Both the position numbers and the translations under genes were made by a program. From a virus: a DNA stretch of 33,178 bases. Positions 1 to 8,083 of this stretch are shown here, piece after piece; within the stretch, counting starts at the first letter, position 1; the number at the start of each line of letters is the position of its first letter. The notes beneath the pieces were generated by a model, which saw only the letters and a program-made list of their open reading frames with translations, was not told where the DNA came from and did not search any database. The stretch spans positions 1 to 33,178 of IMG/VR virus record IMGVR_UViG_3300030060_003948, one strand, 5' to 3'.

Positions 1-3000
1 TAGTCTTTTCCACCTTTAAAATCAAAATCAACTGTACCATCTTCTTTTACATTTAAATCACCTGCAATCCTAGAACCGTATTCTTTAGCTGCAGATTCAG
101 GAACAAGCATATGTAGTTTATTTTCTCTCATCCATTTACTAGCTTCTGGACTAGCTTTATGGAACATCATTTTACCTAAGAATGCGCCATCAACTTTATC
201 AGAATCTACAATAAACGCTTTATTTTGACCAGAGTAAGGATGACCATATGATTTATTAAATGCATCTATAACAGATTCTTCTACTAATATTTGTCCATCT
301 GTTATTTCTTGATATAATTCAGCTGCAGAATTACTAGTTAATTCAGAATTTTTCTTAGGATCGTTAAAAAAGCGCCATTTTAGCTTGTTTTTCTTAATAG
401 GTATATCTCCACCCATCTCAGCATAAATGTCTTTAAAATACTTAGAGTCTAGTTCAAATCCATCAGTCATCCATATTTGGTTTCTTTTATTAAAACCTTT
501 AGAATCTCTAATAGAAGAGTTTTTAGCGGCCCATTCTACAAATGGCATATCACCTTTATTAACTGCTTCTATATTGTAGAGCAGCTCATCGTATTTCATA
601 TTAGATAAGAACGATTTATCAAAATATTCCCTAGTCTGTTTAGCATTACCAAAACCTTTTTGCTTACCTTTTGTTTGATACTTTTTAACAAACTCACTAG
701 CTAAAACGTTATAATATTTTCCTGCATTTCCATCTACCTTTTTAAATTGAGCAATAACATCTGCTGTCCTAGCTGTAACATCTACTCCCTTTAGATTTTC
801 AATATCAGGATGATGTTTAAAAAAATACATTTTTCCAGAATCACCTTTACCACCATTGTAATAGTATCCGTTTTTAGATGCCTGGAACATTGCATCACCA
901 ATAACTTTATTAGCAAAAAACTCACCATCAGAATCTTTAAATTTTCCATAGAGTCTAGGGTTCTTAAGTTTTTTAAGCTCTATTTCTTCCCATCTACCAT
1001 CTTCGTTTAGTTTAACAACATGGTCTAATATTTTATAAGCACGCTCCTCAGCATCTTTACCTGTAATTTTTTTAATTAAATCTTCATAAACAACTTCAAT
1101 AGCCTTAACAGAATCTCCAGTAATCTTCATGTTATTAGCATTATTTTTACCAGACATACCTATATCACTTAAATCATTAACAAATCCTTTTTTAGACTTA
1201 GAATAGTATTGCAATAGACTCATATGAGGAGTATCTCTTTGTTGTACTTGTCTAATAAATAACTGTCTTAATTCTCCTTCAGTGTCATCGGAAAGAGCTT
1301 TGTCGCCAAAAGCCTTGCCAAATTTCTTTTCAATCTTTTCTTTAAATTTAGGATATTGTTTTAAAGATGTATTTTTTTGAAGTATATCTAATACGTCAGA
1401 CTTAGCTTTCTTTCTAGCAGCTCCTAACTTATTAGGGTCATCAATTCCGTCGAACTCATCTTTTAAAAATCTATTAACAAAACTTTGAGCTTTCTTTTCT
1501 ATTGTTATTTCTGACTTTTCAAAGTTAATATCATCAATCTTCTCATCTTCATTCTTGTTTTGTATAGCATCTTTGTCTACTAATCTTTGCTCTGCTCTAA
1601 ATCTGCTTTTTTCTATATCTAAAAGTTTTTTCCTTAAATGCTCTGCAGTCTGAGGAGCTTCATTGTCTAAAGCTTTAAGTAAGTCATCACCTATAGAAAC
1701 AGTACTTTTCTTATCAACTTGATCTAAAGCGTCATTAATAAGTTTTTTATTAATAGTAAGAGTTTCGTCTGTCATATTTTCAACAGGCAACTTAATAACG
1801 TTATCTTCTATAGGGTCAACTTCTAATGGAGCAAACTCTTTTTGTCTGTTGCTAACAATCTTAGACTCACCTGGAACAATAAATATTTCATCAACACCTT
1901 TTTTAATTTCTTTAGGCCCAATAGTATCGTATATATTTATATTGGCGTCTTGAGCTTCTTGTATGATTTGAGCTGTTCTAACAGCATCTTGAGACTCGTT
2001 GATTGCAGAATCAACATCTAATGCTCTTGCTATTTGGTCTTTACCTGACCCAGCGACACTCTCAAGAACGCCTTGTGACATAGCTACTTGCTTAGCAATA
2101 GTACCATGTCTTTGTGCAATAGTATGCATAACTGATTCTTGAACGTCTGGAGGTAAATCTTTATAGCCATCAACTAACCTTGGGTCATAAACAAGTGCAT
2201 CCTTACTAAACGGATTACCTTGATTGTCTAATCGTTTTAATTCTTTTGCATTAACTCTAGCTTGTTGCTCAACCTTATTGACAAACTTCATTGCTCTGGC
2301 TTGACCAGCAGAAGTTTCATTAGCACCAAAATAAGCACCTAAGAGGTAGGAATATATTTGTTCAGGTGTCGTTTCACCACGCATCGTTGATTGCATGCCA
2401 TCATATAGCGATGACGCTGCTGCTCGTATAATCCTATCTTCCTGCTGTGTAGCTGTGTAAATATACCTTCCTGTCTCTTGATCAAGTTTTGGAATACCTC
2501 CTCTGTTTACCAATGCGGTTAATCCTCTAAAAACACCACCAGTAGTAGCACCATAAGCTGCAGATTTAAGCATTTCATTTACACCTAATTGCCAAGTACC
2601 TACAGCATTAGCAACACCAAGGTTAAACGCACCCTCAGCAACGTGTTGTACTTGGTCTTTAGTTAAAAATTCAGAAACTTCAGAAAACACTTTGCCTCTA
2701 GAAGACTTTGCAGTCCCTAATACCTTAGATGCTATATTTCCTGCTTGTTCAGTTGCTTTTCTAGCTACAAATAAAGGTACAGAATTACCTTTTAATGCTC
2801 TAGCCATATTAGCTAATTGGAAGGCTTTTAATGCTTTTAAAGGTGCTGCTGGTATATAACCTAAGAAACCACCTAATGAACCAATAGAACGCATAATACG
2901 TTCATATTCATTTCCAGTGGGTTCACCTACATTAAATGTTGTAAAGCCAGAAATAAATCCCTGACCCATTTGTTTAATACCTCTTAAAAGATCAAAACTA

Positions 3001-3197
3001 GTATCCTGCGGTGCAGTCTTTTTTTCATCTTCTATGGGTATTTTAAAATGTACAGCATGTTCAAAGAGTTGATTCTTTAAACTTTCATCAAATGTATGAG
3101 GAACCTGATAATATGTATTTAATAATCTTTGAGTTGTAGCCTGGTCGTAGAATGGCTTAAACTCTGCAAGCTTATCATACTTATCAAGTGTTGACAT
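1..3197 (-). CDS. Giant virion-associated protein, partial (C-terminus beyond window)
   Basis: I translated this frame from the ATG at 3197 to the left edge and found no stop, giving at least 1065 codons. A GGAG ribosome site lies 5 bases before the ATG, and the previous gene stops 12 bases upstream. The first ~100 residues are polar. Residues ~85-205 hold Gly/Ala-rich hydrophobic helices (for example GSLGGFLGYIPAAPLKALKA near residue 100) of the kind seen in membrane-active, DNA-ejection-type phage proteins. The middle (~500-700) is highly charged and helical. Near residues 998-1045 there is a distinctive block beginning VDSDKVDGAFLGKMMFHKAS. It is the last and largest gene of the internal-protein-like cluster, comparable in position to T7 gp16 or to the giant polyvalent proteins of environmental phages. 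That it is a structural or injected protein is inference; any enzyme domain is unproven. Confidence 0.85.
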   Translation of the reverse strand, partial: MSTLDKYDKLAEFKPFYDQATTQRLLNTYYQVPHTFDESLKNQLFEHAVHFKIPIEDEKKTAPQDTSFDLLRGIKQMGQGFISGFTTFNVGEPTGNEYERIMRSIGSLGGFLGYIPAAPLKALKAFQLANMARALKGNSVPLFVARKATEQAGNIASKVLGTAKSSRGKVFSEVSEFLTKDQVQHVAEGAFNLGVANAVGTWQLGVNEMLKSAAYGATTGGVFRGLTALVNRGGIPKLDQETGRYIYTATQQEDRIIRAAASSLYDGMQSTMRGETTPEQIYSYLLGAYFGANETSAGQARAMKFVNKVEQQARVNAKELKRLDNQGNPFSKDALVYDPRLVDGYKDLPPDVQESVMHTIAQRHGTIAKQVAMSQGVLESVAGSGKDQIARALDVDSAINESQDAVRTAQIIQEAQDANINIYDTIGPKEIKKGVDEIFIVPGESKIVSNRQKEFAPLEVDPIEDNVIKLPVENMTDETLTINKKLINDALDQVDKKSTVSIGDDLLKALDNEAPQTAEHLRKKLLDIEKSRFRAEQRLVDKDAIQNKNEDEKIDDINFEKSEITIEKKAQSFVNRFLKDEFDGIDDPNKLGAARKKAKSDVLDILQKNTSLKQYPKFKEKIEKKFGKAFGDKALSDDTEGELRQLFIRQVQQRDTPHMSLLQYYSKSKKGFVNDLSDIGMSGKNNANNMKITGDSVKAIEVVYEDLIKKITGKDAEERAYKILDHVVKLNEDGRWEEIELKKLKNPRLYGKFKDSDGEFFANKVIGDAMFQASKNGYYYNGGKGDSGKMYFFKHHPDIENLKGVDVTARTADVIAQFKKVDGNAGKYYNVLASEFVKKYQTKGKQKGFGNAKQTREYFDKSFLSNMKYDELLYNIEAVNKGDMPFVEWAAKNSSIRDSKGFNKRNQIWMTDGFELDSKYFKDIYAEMGGDIPIKKNKLKWRFFNDPKKNSELTSNSAAELYQEITDGQILVEESVIDAFNKSYGHPYSGQNKAFIVDSDKVDGAFLGKMMFHKASPEASKWMRENKLHMLVPESAAKEYGSRIAGDLNVKEDGTVDFDFKGGKD

Positions 3198-3209
3198 TTA
3201 TACTCCATT

Positions 3210-4613
3210 TTATTCAGGAACATTAGTGACGTTCAAAGGGTCATACATTTCTTCCATTTGCTCACGTCTAGACTTCTCTATTCCTGTAGTACCTAATATA
3301 CCTGTTAAAGGATTAGATGCTACGCCTAATGCTCCAGCTCCTTTTGCTAAATCTACTCCGCTAGTAGCTAAGAACTCTTGTAAACCTTTACTAGATGTCT
3401 TAGTACTAGATAATAAGAATTGTACTGCTTCATCAAACTCTTTCATACCACCCTTAGTAAGTGCCTCTGTAAGAGCTTTAAGTTTTGCACTATCTTTAAT
3501 ACCTGCACTCTTAGCAATTTTCTTAATTTTATCAGCTGTAATTGCTTTATTATTACCAACCTTATTAATAAAAGATACTATTTCTTGTGAAGAAAGACCA
3601 ACATCTGTTCCAGTACCTCTAGCTTGAGCAAGAAGTTCTCTACCAGTTTTAGTAGTTCCACCACCTTTAGCTTTATGCAAGCTTTTAATTTTACTTGTTA
3701 TTGCTTTTAATTGATTTGAATCTAGTTTGTTAGAGCCAATTATATCGTCTATTTTTAAGACACCATCATCTAAAGCTTTTATAACATCATCTTTTAAGCC
3801 ATCTTTAGCCCATTGCCAACCTTTAGCATTACCAATGTCTTGTAATCCTTTTTTAATGCTATTCTTACCAACAGTAGCCATAAATGCAGGGCCACCTATA
3901 TTTAATTTTGCAGCAGCTTTTTCTACTCCTTCTCCTAAATCTTCAGCAGCTCCTCTAATTTTATCCGCATCCATTTGATCGAACTTTTGCCCAGCTTTTG
4001 AAGGTTTATCAGATATATTTGAATACTGTCTATCTGGAGTAGCTTGATTCTCAGGCTGGCTATCAAATTCTCTTTTAGCTTTTCTTCTTTGAGCTGCATT
4101 ACCAGGAACACTTTCTGTAAATTCTTTAGCTGGTTGACCTTTTAAAGTTTTAGTTCTACCTGCTATTCTAGATGCTTGCTTTTGAGCTGCCATTTTAGCG
4201 GCTGCTGCTCCACCTTTTGCTAAGCCTCTAGCAGCTAATGCTGCACCACCAGTACCTATAACAGTACCAATAGTACCAACACCTTTACCCCAATTTTTGG
4301 CAGAACGAGTAGCCTCGGAACTATACCAATCATCAGGTATAAAATCTAATGCAACGGCATCGACAACACCACCTAAAAATGCTCCTGCTTTTTTAACAAT
4401 TCCTGCAGAATTATCAGGGTCAAATTTATTAAACATTACTCCATATTGAGTAGCCATTCTTTCTAAAGATGCAGTCATTTGAGGGTTAAAGTTTTTAGGA
4501 TTACGCTCATAAGAACGAACCATGGCCTCAATACGCTTACGCTCATTTCTAAGCTGTCTTTCTTCAGGAGTTATTGATGAACCCGCTGCCATTGTTTTGT
4601 ATTGTATTGCCAT
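3210..4613 (-). CDS. Putative internal virion protein with Gly/Ala-rich membrane-active segment
   Basis: This 467-aa protein is not assigned to a named family. Residues ~70-145 form a hydrophobic, Gly/Ala-rich stretch (AGAFLGGVVDAVALDF, then GVGTIGTVIGTGGAALAARG) followed by a basic region, compatible with membrane insertion or pore formation. The middle (~155-260) is charged and low in hydrophobics. The C-terminal half is Lys/Ile-rich and helical. The start overlaps the previous stop as TAATG, with GGGAG about 9-10 bases upstream. It lies directly before the giant left-edge gene and after two polar proteins, an order resembling the ejection-protein clusters of podoviruses (T7 gp14-15-16, P22 gp7-20-16). 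The function is inferred from context and composition only. Confidence 0.8.
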   Translation of the reverse strand: MAIQYKTMAAGSSITPEERQLRNERKRIEAMVRSYERNPKNFNPQMTASLERMATQYGVMFNKFDPDNSAGIVKKAGAFLGGVVDAVALDFIPDDWYSSEATRSAKNWGKGVGTIGTVIGTGGAALAARGLAKGGAAAAKMAAQKQASRIAGRTKTLKGQPAKEFTESVPGNAAQRRKAKREFDSQPENQATPDRQYSNISDKPSKAGQKFDQMDADKIRGAAEDLGEGVEKAAAKLNIGGPAFMATVGKNSIKKGLQDIGNAKGWQWAKDGLKDDVIKALDDGVLKIDDIIGSNKLDSNQLKAITSKIKSLHKAKGGGTTKTGRELLAQARGTGTDVGLSSQEIVSFINKVGNNKAITADKIKKIAKSAGIKDSAKLKALTEALTKGGMKEFDEAVQFLLSSTKTSSKGLQEFLATSGVDLAKGAGALGVASNPLTGILGTTGIEKSRREQMEEMYDPLNVTNVPE

Positions 4614-5989
4614 TATTTATATTCTCCCACGATTGATTCTATATTTCCATCTACTTGTATCCAACTACCACCTATTTTAACCATAGGTTTATTGCCTTCC
4701 ATTTTTATTTGAACATAATCATCAAATACTGGGTCATCTTCATACAACCAGTAATTACCATTTTTTTGCTTAACTAAATGAAGGTCATCTACACCTTTAT
4801 ATCCAGCTATGCTCTCTAAATGAGGTTTCATTGCGGCTAGTAACATATTGTCATCTTTTGTAACTGTTTTAGTTTGAGTTTCAAAAGAAAAATCAGTATC
4901 ACCATCTAAAGCAGTATAATCAGACGTATAAAATTTTCCCCCTGCACCACCTTTAGAGCCACCAATAGAACCTGTACCATAACCAGAACCACTAACAAAA
5001 AATCTGCTATTAGATTGCCCTCTATTTGCCATAGCTCCTGAAGTTTGACCTTCTGCCCAAGATATATCTGCTTTAGTAGCACCATATTCATTCTTGCCAT
5101 ACTGGTCAATCTTTCCAACCTTTTCATCTAAACGATTTTGAAGGTCTTCATCGTTTAACACTTGATTTTCTAAAGCAAAAACAGCGTCTCCATATGCTTT
5201 TAGATTTATTTTTCCAGTTTTTCTATAGTCGTTTTCCATTTTAGCAATTTTTCTTGTCTTGCTATTTTCTACTTCTTTTCTAAATAAATCTAAGCCTTTC
5301 TTGTCTAAAGCCTCTAAATTGTTTTCTTTAAGGTAATCATTTATTTCTTGGTTGCTCATTAAAGAAGTGTTTAGCATATCAGCTCCACCTTTACTTGCGT
5401 AACCTGTTGCAGCCATAACACTTGCTTCTCTTTTCTCTGTTTTTAATTTATCTCTATATTCGAAAGTAGAGTCATCAACATTTGGGTCAAATACGCCGTC
5501 GCCATCAGTATCATACCAACCCTTGTTAAGAAGACTATCTTGCCTTAAGACATCTCCTCTAGCCATAGTAAGCATTGGATTGCCATCCTGGTCTATTGAT
5601 TGAACAAGTTTTCCGTCAGCATCATATTCATGCTTGTATCCAGTCGTCTCTTCAGCTCTTTGTAACTTAATATCATCAAACTCTTGCTGACGAAGGTTAA
5701 ACTCTTTTTCTTGCAGACCAGCAGAAAATGTTTGTTCGCCTTGCTCGTAAGTATATTTGCCATCAGGGCCTAGTACAGCAGTGTGCACAACACCAGTTTG
5801 ATTAGTTAGTTGAGCTGCTTGATTTTGGGCTGATTGTTCTTCTCTAAACGCTACATCTTCTTCTCTTATAGCCTTTCTTTCGTCTTCAGCTTTTTTAGTC
5901 TTATAAGCATCAACAAGCATATTAACAGATTTAGACCCTGCATCAGATATAATTCTATGACCTTCGTATTGTCCAAAATTAACTGCCAT
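4613..5989 (-). CDS. Putative internal virion protein with TSP3-like Asp loop
   Basis: This 458-aa polar protein has no recognised enzyme family. Residues ~28-60 and ~92-115 are charged, Gln/Glu-rich and probably coiled coil. Residues 160-172 read DTDGDGVFDPNVD, a textbook Asp-rich calcium loop of the thrombospondin type 3 kind, and shorter DADGK and DQDGN turns precede it at ~123 and ~133. A Gly/Ser-rich linker lies around 330-350. The ATG at 5989 has GGAGG upstream and overlaps the end of the previous gene by 11 bases; its own stop forms TAATG with the next gene. Its place between the S74-domain gene and the Gly/Ala-rich gene suggests a virion or ejection protein. Calcium binding is inferred from the motif. 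Confidence 0.8.
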   Translation of the reverse strand: MAVNFGQYEGHRIISDAGSKSVNMLVDAYKTKKAEDERKAIREEDVAFREEQSAQNQAAQLTNQTGVVHTAVLGPDGKYTYEQGEQTFSAGLQEKEFNLRQQEFDDIKLQRAEETTGYKHEYDADGKLVQSIDQDGNPMLTMARGDVLRQDSLLNKGWYDTDGDGVFDPNVDDSTFEYRDKLKTEKREASVMAATGYASKGGADMLNTSLMSNQEINDYLKENNLEALDKKGLDLFRKEVENSKTRKIAKMENDYRKTGKINLKAYGDAVFALENQVLNDEDLQNRLDEKVGKIDQYGKNEYGATKADISWAEGQTSGAMANRGQSNSRFFVSGSGYGTGSIGGSKGGAGGKFYTSDYTALDGDTDFSFETQTKTVTKDDNMLLAAMKPHLESIAGYKGVDDLHLVKQKNGNYWLYEDDPVFDDYVQIKMEGNKPMVKIGGSWIQVDGNIESIVGEYK

Positions 5990-6593
5990 ATACTTTATAT
6001 CCTCCTGCTCCGCCTATGTTTTGTGTAGCATTTCCTATCATACTTCTTTGGTTTAATGGTTTAGTTTTAATTGAAAAGTCGTCTAAAATTTGTGTATCTG
6101 TAGGCTTAAACTTCATAGGTTCCATTTTCTTTTGAACTTCTGCAGACTTAGCAATCTCCTCTCCAGTAACAACTGGCTTTAATTCAGTATCACGTAATTG
6201 TGTAAAGTAACCTTTTGCATGATCTGCAGCTCTTTGAATCCAAGTATCTTTTGACTTAGTTTCTGTAACATTAACTTCAGGCACCTCTATTGGTCTACCT
6301 ATATATCTACTTTCTTCACCACCTGTAATTGCACTAATTTTTGAATCTTTTAACAACTGATTATTAGAAATGTCTCCAAAGTCATAATCTTTAAAGTCAT
6401 CATATTTGTCAAAATTTAAAAGCTCTGTTGCTTTTCTTACAAAAAAACCTTCTTGAGGTGTTCCTTTTACACTTTCATAATTATCTTTTAACCACTCATA
6501 CGCTTCTGGACCACCATATCTTGGCACATTGTTACGAGCCCATTCTTGATACTCGCCTTCATTTATATCATAACTAGTAGAAGTGCCTGTCAT
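5979..6593 (-). CDS. Hypothetical virion-cluster protein, 204 aa
   Basis: I do not recognise this protein. It is polar and acidic in the first half, with no signal peptide or membrane helix, and ends in a Gly-rich tail (NIGGAGGYKVYGS). A basic/aromatic stretch near 115-135 (DTWIQRAADHAKGYFTQL) could form an amphipathic helix. The start is the TAATG overlap with the preceding S74 gene and has a strong GGAGGT site about 8 bases upstream. It overlaps the next gene by 11 bases. Context makes it part of the internal-virion-type cluster, perhaps a small partner of the larger proteins downstream. Confidence 0.75.
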   Translation of the reverse strand: MTGTSTSYDINEGEYQEWARNNVPRYGGPEAYEWLKDNYESVKGTPQEGFFVRKATELLNFDKYDDFKDYDFGDISNNQLLKDSKISAITGGEESRYIGRPIEVPEVNVTETKSKDTWIQRAADHAKGYFTQLRDTELKPVVTGEEIAKSAEVQKKMEPMKFKPTDTQILDDFSIKTKPLNQRSMIGNATQNIGGAGGYKVYGS

Positions 6594-7360
6594 TAAAATA
6601 GACCTCCATAATTAACCATTAGAGTTCCATTTTTTTGTTTTTTTACATGCTTAGGATGCGACTTTTGAATTTCCTGAGCTATAACTCCTACATTTTTCTT
6701 TTTAGAGCCTTTAAAGTTAAAGCTATATAAGTTTACTGATTTTCCATCTTTAGTTTTAGCTCTTCCAACTTTTTTAATATTTTCTTTTTTACGTTTGTCA
6801 GACATAGCCATAACTGCAGCACTAGCAATACCACTTCCCATTTGCATAGCGTTACCTGCTTGTGCAGCATTCATATTATTTTGATTAGTAATATTTTGAC
6901 CATAAGCAGAAGCCATTGCTTCACCTTTAGCTAAATCAAACTGTGCAGCTTGCCCAAGTAAAGTATTACTTCTGTCTAAATTTTGGCTTATTCCTTGCTG
7001 AAATTGTTGTTGCATATTGTTATATGCATTTCTTGTATTTGATTGTTGAAGAGCATTTAATACACCAGACTGTCCCAACATTCCTGATGCTGCAGCATTT
7101 CTTCTTGCTAAAAGATTTTGTGCGAATACCTGGTCGCTAGTTGATTGTTTTAATCTATCTAATACTTGAGTATTATAAGCAGAGTTAGGGTCCATAAGGT
7201 CTTCAGACCTTCTAGCCATACCTTGAACATATCCACCTTTATCAAAATATCCCCCAACTTCTTCTGGGTCTATTTCGTTAAATTCAGATTTACCACCAAA
7301 TATACCGCCAAGTGCACCAGCACCGCCTATTATTCCTAGCGTTATTGGATCTACTGCCAT
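6593..7360 (-). CDS. Internal-virion-like protein with C-terminal peptidase S74 chaperone domain
   Basis: This is a 255-aa protein. Residues 6-22 are a Gly-rich hydrophobic segment (TLGIIGGAGALGGIFGG). Residues ~65-180 are Gln/Asn/Ala-rich and helical, as in T7 gp14-like internal core proteins. The C-terminus from about Ser187 matches the S74 intramolecular chaperone: SDKRKKENIKKVG, then LYSFNF (211-216), GVIAQEI (225-231), a His-Pro turn and a final VNYGG. In this family a conserved Ser at the start of the domain directs self-cleavage after trimer folding; Ser187 is the likely counterpart. The domain is short (~68 residues). The gene follows an 81-base gap, and the site GGGGGT (7370-7375) sits 9 bases before the ATG. 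The S74 call is strong; the internal-core role is inferred from composition and position. Confidence 0.85.
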   Translation of the reverse strand: MAVDPITLGIIGGAGALGGIFGGKSEFNEIDPEEVGGYFDKGGYVQGMARRSEDLMDPNSAYNTQVLDRLKQSTSDQVFAQNLLARRNAAASGMLGQSGVLNALQQSNTRNAYNNMQQQFQQGISQNLDRSNTLLGQAAQFDLAKGEAMASAYGQNITNQNNMNAAQAGNAMQMGSGIASAAVMAMSDKRKKENIKKVGRAKTKDGKSVNLYSFNFKGSKKKNVGVIAQEIQKSHPKHVKKQKNGTLMVNYGGLF

Positions 7361-7369
7361 TTATGTATT

Positions 7370-7375
7370 ACCCCC
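7370..7375 (-). promoter_or_regulatory. Ribosome binding site GGGGGT of the S74-domain gene
   Basis: On the coding strand GGGGGT ends 9 bases before the ATG at 7360. It can pair with the usual ACCUCC end of 16S rRNA using one G-U pair. The same hexamer occurs at 29332-29337 upstream of the portal's second ATG. Confidence 0.5.
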
Positions 7376-7408
7376 GTATACGTTAAAAGTGCTACTATAA
7401 GCCAGTAT

Positions 7409-7438
7409 AATATAATATCTATACAATTATATATACAA
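7409..7438 (-). promoter_or_regulatory. Candidate promoter in the 81-base gap before the S74 gene
   Basis: The gap 7361-7441 is one of only two clear intergenic gaps in the window. On the minus strand TTGTAT (7438-7433) is followed after 18 bases by TATATT (7414-7409), a loose sigma-70-type pair. The region is very AT-rich, so chance matches are easy. The main support is that space has been left here in an otherwise gapless operon, ahead of a distinct functional cluster. Confidence 0.3.
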
Positions 7439-7441
7439 GAC

Positions 7442-7591
7442 TTATTTTTTGCTTTTACTGGACTTTTTCTCTTCTTTTTCTTGCTTTATTCTACCTTCTA
7501 TATATTCTATTACGCCTTGAAGTTTAGTCCATAGTGTTTTTGCTTGCTCTTGTTGAGCCTGTGCTTGTTCAAGTTCTTGTTTAAGTGACAT
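7442..7591 (-). CDS. Small coiled-coil protein, 49 aa
   Basis: This short frame reads MSLKQELEQAQAQQEQ and continues as a single amphipathic helix with Trp/Leu/Ile at heptad-like spacing, ending in a Lys/Ser tail (KKSSKSKK). The ATG at 7591 is chosen because GGAG lies 6 bases upstream; the in-frame ATG at 7597 would touch the GGAG directly. It follows the 159-aa gene by 12 bases and precedes the 81-base gap. Function is unknown. A helical bundle partner of the neighbouring virion proteins is possible. Confidence 0.7.
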   Translation of the reverse strand: MSLKQELEQAQAQQEQAKTLWTKLQGVIEYIEGRIKQEKEEKKSSKSKK

Positions 7592-7603
7592 CGACATCTC
7601 CTT

Positions 7604-8083
7604 TTATTGTGCATAGTTATAATTAGCTACAGCAGCATTACCTGTATTTGTAGCGGTTGTTTGGTTTGCGCCTTGACTTACACTGCTAAAGTAAGCTGCG
7701 GCACCGTAATACTCTATATTTGCAAGAGTACTATTAAAGTAATTTACATTATTTGTAGGAAATTTGTAAACCTTATTATTAGTATATACGATATATCTCT
7801 CCTTGCCTGAAAGCGTAGATCGGTATGGAAACGTTGCTCTGCCTGCTTTTATAATATTTTGTATACCTGTTTTAAAATGGTCTATAGCATAATCATCTTC
7901 GTCTTGAGCAGACCAAGTGCCACTAGTGTTTCTACTAGTAATTAAATTACTTTCACCAGAAACTGAATCACAGGTATCTTCCCAAGCAGAGTCTACCATT
8001 GTGTTAGATATATCTGATTCAGAAATGCTAGCGCCTGTATCTATTACTTGTATGCGGGTTACTATATCTGATTTAACTGACAT
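7604..8083 (-). CDS. Hypothetical tail-associated protein, 159 aa
   Basis: I do not recognise this protein. The first ~45 residues (starting MSVKSDIVTRIQ) are helical and acidic. The middle (~70-110) contains an aromatic/basic stretch with FPYR and ERYIVYTNNKVYKFP, and the C-terminal ~40 residues are low-complexity Ser/Asn/Ala/Tyr-rich. The start is placed at the ATG at 8083, which forms TAATG with the stop of the long fibre gene, like nine other junctions here. A longer reading from TTG at 8101 has no ribosome site and would overlap the fibre gene by 19 bases. Position just after the fibre gene suggests a tail or fibre accessory. Confidence 0.75.
   Translation of the reverse strand: MSVKSDIVTRIQVIDTGASISESDISNTMVDSAWEDTCDSVSGESNLITSRNTSGTWSAQDEDDYAIDHFKTGIQNIIKAGRATFPYRSTLSGKERYIVYTNNKVYKFPTNNVNYFNSTLANIEYYGAAAYFSSVSQGANQTTATNTGNAAVANYNYAQ

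Noticed and set aside
810-1010. Plus-strand open frames scattered through the window (for example 810-1010, 3226-3627, 30182-30532)
   Set aside because: Each lies inside a convincing minus-strand gene, lacks recognisable domains, and looks like the reverse of AT-rich coding sequence.
4906-5127. Second minus-strand frame of 73 codons inside the 458-aa gene
   Set aside because: It has no ribosome site, no recognisable domain, and is fully contained in a well-supported gene in another frame.
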